NCBI GenBank assembly: GCA_003550325.1
Contig: QKWP01000506.1
Coordinates: 100,058-164,057, forward strand
Direction: 5' to 3'
Length of the DNA: 64,000 bases
From: Gigaspora rosea
Lineage: Eukaryota > Glomeromycota > Glomeromycetes > Diversisporales > Gigasporaceae
A program made the position numbers and the translations under genes. Within the stretch, counting starts at the first letter, position 1. Each line of letters starts with the position of its first letter. The notes below the pieces were generated by a model. That model saw only the letters and a list, made by a program, of their open reading frames with translations, had not been told where the DNA came from and did not search any database. Of the stretch, positions 36,773 to 48,397 are shown piece by piece.

Positions 36773-37810
36773 TATCTGTATACTACCATTTAAGAAAAAT
36801 AAGATGTAAGAAATAAAAGAGATATAAAAGAAGAAAAATAATTTTGAACCTAAACAAAAAACCAAAAACAACAACAAAAAGAAAAAGATATAAAATAAGA
36901 GAAACAAAAAAAAGCCTATATACAAGGCAGAACTAACAAATCCTATCTAAAAAAAATGAGAAAAAAGAAAGGAAATAACAAATACTTATACTAATACTAA
37001 TACTTTTAGAAATTAAAAATTATAATACTACATAGCAAAAATCTGTCTAAGTATTATATACATGTATGAAACAAAACTAGAAAGTTCTAGAAAGAAATTT
37101 CATCTCAAATTTTTTACCAAAATATCTCACATATCATTTACTGTTTATTTCACAGAATTCAAAATTCACCTATGACTTGATTCTGATTAGATAGGTAACA
37201 CTGTCGATTTTTTGAAGGGGTAAACTAAATTGTCCACTTTTTGGCAAAATTTTGAAAAAAAACCAAAAAGAGATAGCAGAAGTACCAAAACTTGAAAAGG
37301 GTATAAGTTTTACATTTTGTAGAATAGTATATAGATAACCAAAAGTATGTTTTCATTAAGACTTCTATATCTTTTGACAAAAAACTCTAGGGTTTTAGCC
37401 CTACATTTTTAATAGCAATGAAGTCTTCTATTCAGAGAACCAAACCCACAAGAAGAAATCTTTTTTAGTTCTATTTTAGTCTTCTCACATGCAATCTGAA
37501 GTCCTGTATCCAGGTAGCTTCTAAATAAAGTTTTTGTTATATATAAAAATGCTAACTACAAATTTTTTATAGGTCAGCGTTTATAAAAAGTTTTGGTCCA
37601 AAGGAATATCAAAAAGAGTTCTTTATTTATTATTATCATATTATACATTATATTTTATATTTATTAAACAAAATTGTTAAAACATATCACTAGTGTTCAA
37701 CACCAGTATGAAGATCAAAATTAAAAAAAATAAACAAAAAAAATAAACAAAAGTTAAAACTAATAAATGTTAAGTTAAAGTTAATAGTTAGGGTTAAGGT
37801 AAGGCATAGT
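36773..37810. other. AT-rich intergenic DNA
   Basis: No feature recognised; A-rich runs at 36790-36960. Confidence 0.4.
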
Positions 37811-37811
37811 A

Positions 37812-38400
37812 TATACCGTATATGTCCGATAATAACCTACTACCTAAAATAAGCTACCCCCTGATTTTTTTAAAAAATCTTAAAAAATTCGTTAGCAGTT
37901 GCTACATATAAAACTTTTTTTTACTAAGTAAACTTCAAAAAAAGTTGATTAAGTAAAGTTGTTCAGCACATCAAAATACACCTACAGTAAAAATTTGGTG
38001 TTATTTGGACAACTTTTTATTAGTACGTTTTTCAATTTTTTCAAAAAATACTTTATTTCGAAAATAAGCTACTTTATGATTTTTTGAGGACCCCAGACAT
38101 CTCTAATATAGGTCATAAATGATCTGTATAAATTTGGAGGTTTTTGCAAATTACTAAAAATTTATATGTAATAATTGAATTATCAGTAAATTTACTTGAT
38201 TTTAGGGGTAGCTAAAAACTAAATTATCACATTTATTTTTATAAATCAAAATAATATATGTATTTTTGAGTGCTGAACAAATTTTCTTAGAGCATAAAGT
38301 TAGAATCAATTAGTAAAATTTGGAGAATCATAGAATTTTTTAGTATTTTTATTAGAAAAATTATAGATAGCGACCCATCGCCATGGCGATCCCTAAGATT
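37812..38400. repeat. Member of the CCGTATATGTCCG repeat family (M3)
   Basis: Starts ACCGTATATGTCCGATAA after TA and contains GTTGTTCAGCACATCAAAAT and GAGGACCCCAGACATCTC. It ends near ATAGCGACCCATCGCCATGG. The same modules occur, partly inverted, at 57.75-59.35 kb (GGGTCGCT, TTGTTCAGCACATAAAA, GAGATGTCTGGGGACC, CCGAAATTAAGCTACC) and in the foldback at 43.85-44.46 kb. No ORF. Confidence 0.6.
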
Positions 38401-39470
38401 AACCAATCAATTTGCGTGTATAAATCATATAGTACAGTAACAATGTAAATCAATTGCTCGGGTAACTTATACACTTTTGAAACATTACTATGAAAGAATT
38501 CCACGTGGATTCCAATGATCTATTTTGGTTCGAGCGCACGCATTTGATTTGAAACTTCACAAGCCACTTTGTGTTGAAACGTAACTTCTTTTTTTGTACG
38601 TTTCTGTTCTTTTTTTTACTAAAGTATACGTGTTCAGCCTTGACAAGTTAGACTAGCCGTACAAATATGGTTAACTCTCCATTGCCAACAGATCTAGCAA
38701 GTAAAAAAGATTTCCATTTTACTTACTATGGCCTTTCGCTCTGTTCCTCAATTTTTTTTTTTTTTTTTTTTTATAGCAAATTCTAATATAGATATTCCCG
38801 TTAAAATTAATTAGAAATAATCAACACTTCTAAAAACTTTACCTAGGAGCGAATATTTTACTATATAATGCTATTAGTTATAGTAAACACAGTATATATA
38901 AGTTTAAATACCAAAGACGGAGGAGATTGAGATGTTACAGGTAATTTGAGTATACCATTTGATATGCTATATATTACAATAACAATAGGCTTATACTAAT
39001 GCTTTATACGTATTCCGAATATTATATTAGTAAATACAACTTTGAAATAAGCAGTAGATCGATAATATGTAAAAGTATTATTGTTTCATTAATTATGTGA
39101 GCTAAGGGCCATGTTGCGTCTCAAGATCACAATAATTAAAAATAAAATAGAATCATATTAATTACTTTTAAAATGTAATCAATAAAATAAAAAATGGCTT
39201 CGTTAATAATTTGAATTTTTGATCGATCTGAGCTTGGGTTTATTAGTAATAGATATGCCAAATTTTTTTTGCATTTTATTAGTTTATAAGCTCTTATGTT
39301 TTTTTTTTGTTTTTTAGTAGTATTGAAAGCGATAAATTTTTTTAGGTTAATCATCATGGGTATATCTACAAAAGTTAATTAATTGTAGAGATTGTCTGCT
39401 ATGCTGGTCTTATGTAAGTAGTATCCGTATAGTAATACAGTATTTTTCTTGAGGTCAAGACTAGGATATA
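38401..39470. other. Intergenic DNA
   Basis: AT-rich with poly-T at 38752-38773; no gene or repeat recognised. Confidence 0.4.
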
Positions 39471-39594
39471 AACCAAACTATTTGGAACATCCCAAATTAT
39501 GTGACGACTAGTATCATATTATTATTACTATTGCTAAAACTGTGATGCTATTCATCACAGCAGTTTGAGATATCCCAAATAGTTTGGTTTGCAT
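39471..39594. repeat. Small inverted-repeat MITE
   Basis: AACCAAACTATTTGG at 39471 is mirrored by CCAAATAGTTTGGTT at the right end. The arms extend imperfectly to about 45 bp and nearly meet, so the whole element is a hairpin of about 120 bp. Confidence 0.65.
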
Positions 39595-40851
39595 TGCTAG
39601 TCAAGACATGTTGATGCCGTGAACAAAATCACAGGCATCCTTTTGTCACGAAACCATAACTCAGGCCCATAATGCAGAGTAATTGGTGGGTAAGTTTTAA
39701 GTATTTGATGACAGGGGTGATGTATTTAAGAGTTGGATATGTATGATGATGTATTGAGTAAGGGATAATGGTTGAGTAAGTATGAGGTCATAAGAAGTGG
39801 TTATTTAAAAGAGGTAAAGATGGGAATTGGTCTACCTCTTTTGTCTTTGCTGTTAGCTTGACGTTAGTCTAGCTTTGTCGATAAGTACCCAGTAAAGATT
39901 TATAGTGTAAGATATTTTTTTACTTGCTTATGTCTAGAATGTAAGGAGTGGGATAAATACGTACCTTAACTTGTTTTTATAATCTTCGCTCTAATTTCCT
40001 CATCAATTTTAATTTTATATAATTTTTCTCCTCCAACCGCATTATTTTTGCAATTATCCAGCAACCATTTTATAAGAAAACCCCTCTAATTAATTATTTT
40101 CAATTTGATTTTATGCCCGCCCACCACTAGACTTGGTTGATGGTTGGATGGTTAGTAGGAAATTTTAGGAAAGTAACCGAACCGATGCTATAAACCGTCT
40201 GTGGATCATGTGACCAGCGAGGCAAAATCCGATAATTGTCATGTATAGAAGTGGGCAAAAAAAATATGACGATTTTACATTAGAAATTTGATTGGCTCTG
40301 ATGTGAATAATTAGTACAGCCAATAGAAGTGTAGGGGCTCTGATAATTCAATTTTCGAAATTAGATGGTAATGTTTATGTTTAACCGATCAATACAGTAG
40401 AATTTTTACTCCTTTATCGCTACGTGAGATTTTAGATTTGTTACAATTTATAAATTAGTCGCTAAAATGAGTTTGCTTACTTTGAAAATATAGTAACCAC
40501 GCCTTTAAAAATCTTAGTTTAAGTGAAGTCAAAGCCAAATAGAAGTCTAAATATAGACTAAACAACTTCAAAAAAGCAAAGAAACCCCCCGACAAAGTAA
40601 AAGAATAACAAACCAAAAAGAAGACATGAGAAGTAACAAACAAGAAACTGAAAAAAAGCAAAAAGAAAGCAAGAAGCGACAAAAAAAGACTAAAATGAAA
40701 AAGCAACAAAAAAAAAAAAATAGAAAAAAAGCGACAAAAAAAAAAAGCTCCAAAAAAAGCCAAAGCGAACTTGTGCTATAGTGGTTGTGGTTCTTTTACT
40801 ACATTATATGTTTTATAATTAAAATAGTGCCGTACTCATAATATACAAACT
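39595..40851. other. Intergenic DNA with strand-biased purine tract
   Basis: At 40540-40770 the plus strand is almost entirely A with G and few pyrimidines (AAAAAGC and AAGAAG words). No gene is seen before the MULE start. Confidence 0.45.
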
Positions 40852-42083
40852 ATGGATGAGTCAGACATTGAACTCGAAGCACTAATAGCATATGATAGTG
40901 CAGGAGATTTTTCTGAAACAGATAGGTAAGCATTAAGATGTTTTTGATCATTTTTATATGATTAATTTCTTTTTTATATATTTTTAGCTCTGATGACGAT
41001 GAAGATATTTTGGAGCTTTCTGTTGGTAAGACATTCCGAGACTGGGATCAAGCGGCAAGATTTATGAAGAAATATGCAGCAGCTAAAGGCCATGGAATTC
41101 GAATTGGTGGCAGAGGAAAAAAGGATACAACAACCTGCCAAATATTAAAATGGTCATATTTATGTCGCCATGCTGGGAACCCTTCAGAGAAATTGATTGG
41201 AACATCTTGTCGTGTAGGATGCCCATGGAAAGTTAATATTTGGTTTAAAAAGGAAAAAAATTGCCCCGAAGTTATGACTTTTAATAATCAACATATTGGT
41301 CATGAACTTCATCCACTAGCAAGCCACTTTGATCTGACATTACGAAAGTTATCAAAGGAAATCATTGAAGAAATTCGTTTTTTGACAGTCGTTGCTAAGG
41401 CTGATGCAACAATGCAATATCGAATTATTCGGGAGAAATACAAGACTAGGATACATAGACCAGACCTATATAATACTATTAGTAGGTTTCGCCATGATTC
41501 TGAACCAGGAAAAGAAGACACAGGTTTATTATTAAAAAGACTTTATGAAAAAAAATAGAAGATCCCCGATAGATATTTTTAATGGAAATTGACCTGGTTA
41601 CTTCTTCTTTAACTCATCTTTTTTGGATGAGCTCTGAGCAACAAATATTGTGGTTACGTTATCATGATGTAATAATGCATGATAACACATGTAAAACTAA
41701 TCGCTACAATCGGCCTTTATCGCTTTTTGTAACACCAGACAACAATTTAAAGACACAAATTGTGGCCCAAGCAATCGTTGATGATAAGACACAATCTTCT
41801 TATAAGTGGGTCTTTAAATGTGTTAAGGACACAACTGGGTTAATACCAAAGGTTTTTGTTACGGATGGGGATCCGGCAGTTAATGGTGCTATCATAACTC
41901 AATTTCCTACTACCTTTCACATGCATTGTATTTGGCATATCGGCCAAAATTTACCAAAGAACCTAAAAGGAGTATTGGGTTTGAATTTTGTTAATTTTAT
42001 GAAAGATTTTTATATTACAAGGAATAGTATGACAGAAAAAAAGTTTCATGAAAGGTAATAGTTTTCTTTTAATTGTTGATAGA

Positions 42084-42201
42084 ATTTAAATTAGAGCTTG
42101 GATCCAGTCATTCGTTTTTATATTAAATTTAACTAATATCCATGGATTTTACTATTAAATTTGTATCCAATGAATAACTGGATCCAAGCTCTAATTTAAA
42201 T
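42084..42201. mobile_element. Tiny MITE in the MULE intron
   Basis: Inverted ends TTAGAGCTTGGATCCAGT and the inverse ACTGGATCCAAGCTCTAA are separated by a core of about 65 bp. TTTAAA flanks both sides and may be the target duplication. Confidence 0.65.
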
Positions 42202-42281
42202 AATAAAAAAGTATAAGTATTGGATGCCAATGGCATCCCATACTAATTAGGCTATTGTTTAAAAAAAAAAAAAGAGTATCC

Positions 42282-42398
42282 TGTATATTCGTGAAATAAC
42301 GCGCAGGAGCGTTATTTCGAATTTTGGCCTATTAAGCTTAATTCGGGTCAAAATTCAAAATTACGCTCCTGTGCGTTATTTACGACTATACGGTAAGT
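42282..42398. repeat. Palindromic AATAACGC-family MITE
   Basis: The left end CTGTATATTCGTGAAATAAC and the right end (inverse CCGTATAGTCGTAAATAACG) fold into a near-complete hairpin with GCGCAGGAGCG-like inner stems. Relatives occur at 4.25, 49.5 and 57.4 kb. Confidence 0.65.
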
Positions 42399-42416
42399 AA
42401 ATTTTAGTAGAGATTT

Positions 42417-42718
42417 CTAACTTCTAGTGTTTCTCAAATTCAAATCAAATTAAATATTGGGTCAATTTGAATTTGATCAAATCAAATTGACCCTGATTTG
42501 AATTTGATTTGATTCAAATATTTGGATTTGAATTTGATTTGAATTTGAATTTTTAATAGTAATTTTCAAATCAAATCAAATATTTGTCAAATCAAATCAA
42601 ATTTGGCCAGATTTGAATTTGATCAAATCAAATATAGTCAAATTTGAATTTGAATTTGATCAAATATTTGATTCAAATATTTGAAGATCAAATCAAATTG
42701 CGGAACCCTACTAACTTC
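42417..42718. mobile_element. hAT-like element made of AAATCAAATTTGA words, in the MULE intron
   Basis: Element 42425-42710 starts TAGTGTTTCTCAAATT and ends as the inverse of TAGGGTTCCGCAATTT. CTAACTTC occurs directly at 42417-42424 and 42711-42718 (8-bp duplication, perfect). Almost the whole interior is a mosaic of CAAATC, ATTTGAATTTG and GATCAAAT words in both orientations. Confidence 0.8.
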
Positions 42719-43238
42719 AGCTATGACAATTATCATTTTTTGTATTAAAAATATTTTATTTGTTTTAAAAGATGGGAAAAGCTATTACACAATTATCCAC
42801 AAGCCAAAAATTATTTGATGAGGTCTCTAGGATGTAATACTCAATCGTGGGCACGTGCATTCACCAATAGATATTTTACTGCTAGCATCCAGTCAACCTC
42901 TCGTAATGAGAGCAAAAATTCAACACTAAACCGCCTTTTTGGAACTTCAGGACTTTCATTGTGTGATTTATTTGATGCTTTAGAAGAAAGGTATCAAGAA
43001 GAGAATGACTATTGTGAATTTATTAACTGGAAGCAAAATATACCAAAATAGGACCAAAAAGTATGGCAATAACTATTTTTGAGCCAGTTGTACAACAGCT
43101 TAATGAGTTAGTCATGCCGAATATAATGAAGAAGCAAATAGAGCAAATGAACTTAAGTCTTCATTATCATGCCGCGAAAATTGATTATGTTATTTTCGCT
43201 TAGGCAACTTTTAAATTTATATGTAATAGTTATTACGA

Positions 43239-43340
43239 ATATCATTAAATATCACAGATTAATCTCGATATTATTCATCATTGCGGCATAGCCGCAATGA
43301 TGAATAATATCGAGATTGATCCGTGATATTTAATGATATT
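43239..43340. repeat. Near-perfect 100-bp palindrome
   Basis: AATATCATTAAATATCAC and what follows are mirrored almost base for base around GCGGCATAGCCGC (centre about 43290); the arms are about 50 bp. It lies between the end of one MULE exon segment and the exon beginning near 43381, probably in an intron. Confidence 0.85.
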
Positions 43341-43600
43341 GACAACAAATACTGTAATAACAGTTCATATATATAAGTTAATTTATCTGGTCATTTTTTA
43401 GAAAGTTAATGAATCAAACCAGTGCATCGATAACCTATTTGACTGCCCGCAAGTACAGCTGAGCTCGTTCATAAATGACTCCTCGACAATTTTTAAAGTA
43501 TGGGAAGTTATATACTTAATAAATCCTGAAACTTCCCATTTTGTATATTTTTTGAGCGACGGTACTTTTCTTTGTACATGCATGATTGGAAAATCCCATG

Positions 43601-44757
43601 GCTATCCAAGGACCCCGAAGGATATATATAATACTGAGATCTGGCTTTGTATAGACTTATATATAATTTTTCCATATGTCATATGTTTAAATTTGTATAA
43701 CCAACTGGTAATTTTTTGAAAAGTTAGATGTTTATTTGTATAACAAAGACGATCTTTATAACAAGTACAATCTTTTTTTGTATAACGATACTATATATAC
43801 ATCGGGAAATTTTTAAGTAGATATAAATCGATATATACCGTATGTTGCAGCTACCTTTTTTTGCCGATTTTTAACAAAAAAAACCCGTGCCGTGGGTAGC
43901 TTATTTACTATTTTAAGTAATTTAAAGCACAATAAAGGGTAGCTTATTTTTGAATACAAAACTTTAATAAGTAAAATAAATCAATATGCTGTAGACAATA
44001 AATAAATATGCTGTAGACGATAAATAAATATGTTATAAACAATAAATAAATATGCAGAAAAAAATCGGGAGTAACTTATAAAGCGATTTTTGGTCAATCG
44101 ATTATAGTCGCTACATAGTAAAGTCTAAATTTTACTAAGCAAATCGATTAAAGTCGCATAAGTAACATTGTTCAGCAGATCAAAATACGCGTACACTGAA
44201 AATTTCATACAAATTGGAGAACTTTTTATTATTTGACTTTTAATTTTTACGTTCAACGGTTTTTTTTTTATAAAAAAAAAACTGTTGAACGTAAAAATTA
44301 AAAGTCAAATAATAAAAAGTTCTCCGATTTGTATGAAATTTTCAGGGTACGCGTATTTTGATCTGCTGAACAATGTTACTTATGCGACTTTAATCGATTT
44401 GCTTAGTAAAATTTAGACTTTACTATGTAGCAACGTTCATCGATCGTATGGGTAGCTTATTTTCGGAACTAAAAATTTTGTTGTTGAATTTGAACACGGT
44501 TAACTACCGCCCTTCTTTTTCTAGATAGGTTTCTGATTTTCTCTTCGTCACTTTTTTTTGTGTAATTATGTTTTTGGCTTTGGTGGTTAACATGATCATA
44601 CTGGTACTCAGATCTGAAATTGTATAATTTATAGTAAATTTGAACTTATATGATAATTTTGTATAAAGCTTTTAATAAAATTAAGTGTATAAAGTTATAT
44701 TAAAATTTTGAGTCTGGATCTGAGTTATATATGTATCCTTCGGGGTCCTGCTATCCA
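43601..44757. mobile_element. Element with AGGACCCCGAAGGATA ends inserted in the MULE SWIM exon
   Basis: Element 43609-44749 (1141 bp) has inverted ends AGGACCCCGAAGGATA, then NATATATAA. A perfect 8-bp duplication GCTATCCA lies at 43601-43608 and 44750-44757. If the element is ignored, the host codons read straight through (GYP to CHHFYRV), confirming the boundaries. Inside it is a large foldback repeat. The 8-bp duplication suggests a hAT or related superfamily. No transposase. Confidence 0.9.
44110..44431. repeat. Foldback palindrome, about 160-bp arms
   Basis: The arms 44110-44270 and 44273-44431 are inverse copies with only a few mismatches around a short T/A centre. They contain GTTCAGCAGATCAAAATACG and GTTCTCC-ATTTGTATGAAA segments. 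Outer sequences TACCGTATGTTGCAGCTACC (43845) and GGTAGCTTATTTTCGG (44449) link it to the CCGTATATGTCCG family. Confidence 0.85.
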
Positions 44758-44775
44758 TGTCATCATTTTTATCGT

Positions 44776-45327
44776 GTGATGACCAGTGTTCGAAATTAGT
44801 GTTCTCTGAGTTCTCATGAGAACACTGTTTTAAATTTGTGAACAGTAAAAATTTTTTACTGTTCACTATTAAAATTTTTTTGAGAACAGTAAAATAAAAA
44901 TTGTGTTCTCTTAAGTATTAATTAGTAACTACAAAATATTGTTATATCAAATATCATAATAATTTATTATCAAAATTATTTAGTTAAACTTATATATAAT
45001 TAGCATAAATAAAAAGATATGCTCTAATGTATATTTATATATAGACATGTTAATAGAATTATATCAAATTTTTATATTTATCTAATACTATTTATGTTTT
45101 TATAGGTAATATTAGAGCATTAAATATTATTATATGGAAATAAAAAGGTACTTATATTTTAATATATTTACAGTATAGAATATATTTTTAAATTGGTTCT
45201 TTTTTTTTTTTTTTTTTTCAGTGAGCATAAATGAGAACATAAACAATAGGTTGAGAACACTCATTGCTATTATGCTGTTCTTATGAGAACAGTATTTGAG
45301 TCCGAAATTTCGAACACTGGTGATGAC
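44776..45327. mobile_element. hAT-like element with GAGAACA words inserted in the MULE SWIM exon
   Basis: Element 44784-45319 (536 bp) has TIRs CAGTGTTCGAAATT. A perfect 8-bp duplication GTGATGAC lies at 44776-44783 and 45320-45327. The host frame continues across it (RVMT to LTPIARFHIGMVN). Near both ends GAGAACA(C/G)T or its inverse recurs about eight times. A/T-rich core, no transposase. Confidence 0.92.
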
Positions 45328-46920
45328 CCTCACCCCAATTGCAAGATTTCATATTGGGATGGTGAATAGGCGTTGGTACAAGGACGAGCTACAAGGAACT
45401 AATATATCAAATAATAAATTCGTAGCTGTTTCTTTAGGGGCATTAGCATCAACATAAAAAACTTATTCCTTGCCAACGCGATTTTTAGATTTATCTGAAT
45501 CTAGTATTAATAAAATCGGAGAGCTCACAAACAGGGTTGTTTCAGAACAATCACATGATGAAATATCCAATGCTATTTCAAAAAAACGTAAATTTGGTGA
45601 GCTTTGGGGATTAGGAAGGAAGGTAATGGTTGATGCAATTGAAGATAATAATGAGAATATTTATCGTGAACTTCTTGGGGTTTTTTCATCAATTCAAAAA
45701 AGAATAATTAATAATAATAGTGTGGATTATAATCTCAATCATGGTATTGTTGATAGCGATTATACAATTATTCAAAATCCTATTGATCGAAAACTGAAAG
45801 GTCGTCCTAAAAAATCAGATTCAAAAAGAATTAAGAGTGTTACAGAAACATTTAATGTTAAAGCTTCATATAAGTGTAAAATATACAAACAAAAAGGTCA
45901 TAATATTTAAGACCTGCAAAGAAAAAAGGCCATTAGACGTTAATCAGAGTAATGAAATCGAAAGGTAAGTTTATTCGATTTACATACATTAGGCTATGCA
46001 AAATTAATTAATTAGTTTTCATAACCTGGCCAAAGTCAAAAAAATTTTTTTATATGTTTAATAACCGGGTCGAATTTAAAAAAAGTTTTTTAGAATTTTA
46101 TAAAATTTTATATTTAACATTTAAAAAAAAAAGACAGTCGGCTGGGTCTATTCAAAAGGTTTATGTTATGAAAACCCAGTAATTGAATTTGTATGGCCTT
46201 AATATGAATTCAGTATATTCATTTAACCATGTTATTGTTATTGATAATTTTTAAGCTGGTATAAGTAACAAATTAATGTGTTTAATTTATCTGTACTTGT
46301 TACTAATAACTTTTATTGACATAGGTTCAGAAGTTAACGATGAAGAAGTTAGCGACGATGAAACTAGCGATAATTAAGCTAGTGATGATGATGAATCATT
46401 AACCGCCGTTACAAGTCAAGAGAATGCTCGAGTATTTGATAAGGCAGCACCAGGTATTAGTTTATTGTATTTATAGTCACAGTGAATATCAGTAAATGTG
46501 CGGATTATAATGAAATCAGATTAAAATGAAAAGTGGGTTTCTATTTAACACTCTAAAACCTACTTATACTTGTTTAATATAAACTCTATTCTAAAACTAG
46601 TCTCTAACCTTAACCCCTAACCCTAAAGAATACTCACCAAAATTTTTATAATATACGTATTTCATTTAATCCGGTTTCATTTTAATCCGTCACAGTAAAT
46701 GTATTCTTACTAATGTACATAGTTTATATTTTTGACAGAGTCAAGTGGTGTTGTAGTGTTAGTTTCACCATCCATGCAACAAATTAACCTCAAAAATCAT
46801 AGAAATACGCAAAAAAGACAATGTAGCATTTGCAGTCAGCAAGGACATAATGCACGAACATGTCCAAATAAGGAGGGATTAGATTGAGTTAGTAAAAATA
46901 GTAAATACATGAATGCAATA

Positions 46921-47975
46921 GAATGTATAATCCTTTTTTTTTTTTTTTTTTTTTTTACCTTTGCAATGTCGCATGAAGGCGGATTTTTATTAGGTTTTTG
47001 GATAATACATTTTTGATTAACGAGAGTACATGTAGCTACACGTGCAACTTTTGGTCGCCTAATTTAAGTAGTCCACCTGAAGGTTCTATACTATATGCCG
47101 TACCTGTAACCTAACTAGAAGGTTACCCATTTAAACTCTCTGATGTTTCCTGTCCTGTATCACCCCCACAATCACGCCAACACATAACCTTGTGCTGCTT
47201 CAATTGAAGACCACCCAGGTTGACATCTGCTATACTACTTGTACCCTAATTCTATAGATAATCCAGTAGGGTTCTCATACTACCGGATTGCCCTAGGGAG
47301 GGTGTAGTACATACCTCCTAATCTTTCTATGTCCCACACATTTCTAGATTAGGCATTGAATACCTTCACAATGGCCGAGGCCACCACTAGCAGTCAGGGC
47401 TAACCATTGAACCGCACGGTATCCTTGCCCTTGCAAGGTTCATTCCGATCCCGATACCTATATCACCAGTCCTATAACCAATCCCTCCCAAACTACCAAA
47501 CCAGTTAGCCCGGATGGGTCATTGTACCTTGGCTTTAGGTGCCTTTTTTGGTTAACTTCCCTTGGTTCCTAATTCTACAGCATAGGTCCTTTTTCTCCAG
47601 TACGTCTCCGGTGGCCAGGTTGGTGCCCCACTTGTCCCGGCGTATTCGTCCAGTTCTTCGGTCTCAAATTCTGGATCTGCAGTATTGTCAAAGATCTTCA
47701 CTACCTCCTTACTCGGGTCTTGCCAAACGGGTTTCAAATATTCCGTTCCTTGGATTTGTCTGTATCACAAAACACAACTTCGCCCGAAAGCTCCTATTTG
47801 AAATGGTAACCAAGGACTATAGGTAATGTACCCAACCGATCGTCGAATAAATGTTACCGGTACACAGGCCTACTTTTCTAAACCGTCTCCAGTGGAATTT
47901 GAACTCTAGACCTGTCGCTTGGGGGTGACAACTTAACAACTTCCCTAAGTCACCACACCCTGAATGTATAATCCT
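46921..47975 (-). mobile_element. Long SINE or SINE-like retroposon with 14-bp target duplication
   Basis: GAATGTATAATCCT occurs at 46921-46934 and 47962-47975. Just inside the left copy is a T-run of about 24 (a poly-A tail on the minus strand). The 5' end on the minus strand, at 47961, starts AGGGTGTGGTGACTTAGG and includes a B-box-like GAGTTCAAATTCC about 55 bases on, suggesting a tRNA-like head. The body (about 1.0 kb) is far richer in G+C than its surroundings. A 61-codon minus-strand frame at 47552-47737 (FDNTADPEFETEELDEY, then GAPTWPPETYWRKR) may be a captured or ancestral coding piece. No RT is present, so it used another element's machinery. Confidence 0.8.
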
Positions 47976-48397
47976 GATGATTATTAAGATGAGCATTTAT
48001 TCATTATAAAATCTTTAAGATGCGAGAATAATAAATAATATTTTGACATATCTTTTGATGTCTTTATTTTTTCAATATTACGTGAATATAATTAGATATC
48101 GTGTCTATTAAATATATTTAAGACCTTGTCTAACTTAAGTCTGCATTCAATTATTGAATCTGGTTTAGGTTTTCTAAACGTAAAGCCTTAATACCAACTA
48201 GTATGAAATTGTAGCTAGATTTTTTTATATTGGTATCAAAATATGCTTATATCCATTATTGTATTTTTATTAGCTTTCATTTCTTCGCTAACCTATTCTA
48301 ATTAGCATATAAGTTATCTGGCATTAATAATTCAAGAATTAATTTCAATTCAGAAATCCTCTTATAAGTATTCTACACCAATTAAATCACCGAAGCC
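47976..48397. other. Intergenic DNA
   Basis: No feature recognised; AT-rich. Confidence 0.4.

Larger units (their letters stand above)
40852..46887 (+). pseudogene. MULE-type transposase gene, interrupted by several insertions
   Basis: Exon 1 40852-40926 (MDESDIELEALIAYD), exon 2 from 40988: a FAR1/WRKY-GCM1-like N-terminal zinc region with FRDWDQAARFMKKYA, SYLCRHAG and GCPWKVN. The transposase core (41580-42054) has VIMHDNTCKTNRYN (first Asp), FVTDGDPAVNGA (second Asp) and HCIWHIGQNL; after a 717-nt intron (42055-42771), RNESKNSTLNRLFG carries the expected acidic residue. The SWIM motif FLCTCMIGKSHGYP is cut by an insertion at 43609; its C-x-H half (CHHFYRV) resumes at 44758. A second insertion follows at 44784. 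C-terminal parts include a zinc knuckle CSICSQQGHNARTC ending at 46887. At least three frameshifts and one TAA are present. Cut-and-paste transposition is the family role; this copy is dead. Confidence 0.85.

Noticed and set aside
40455-40763. 102-residue Phe-rich minus-strand frame
   Set aside because: It is the shadow of an A/G-rich strand-biased tract; there is no domain, and composition alone explains the length.
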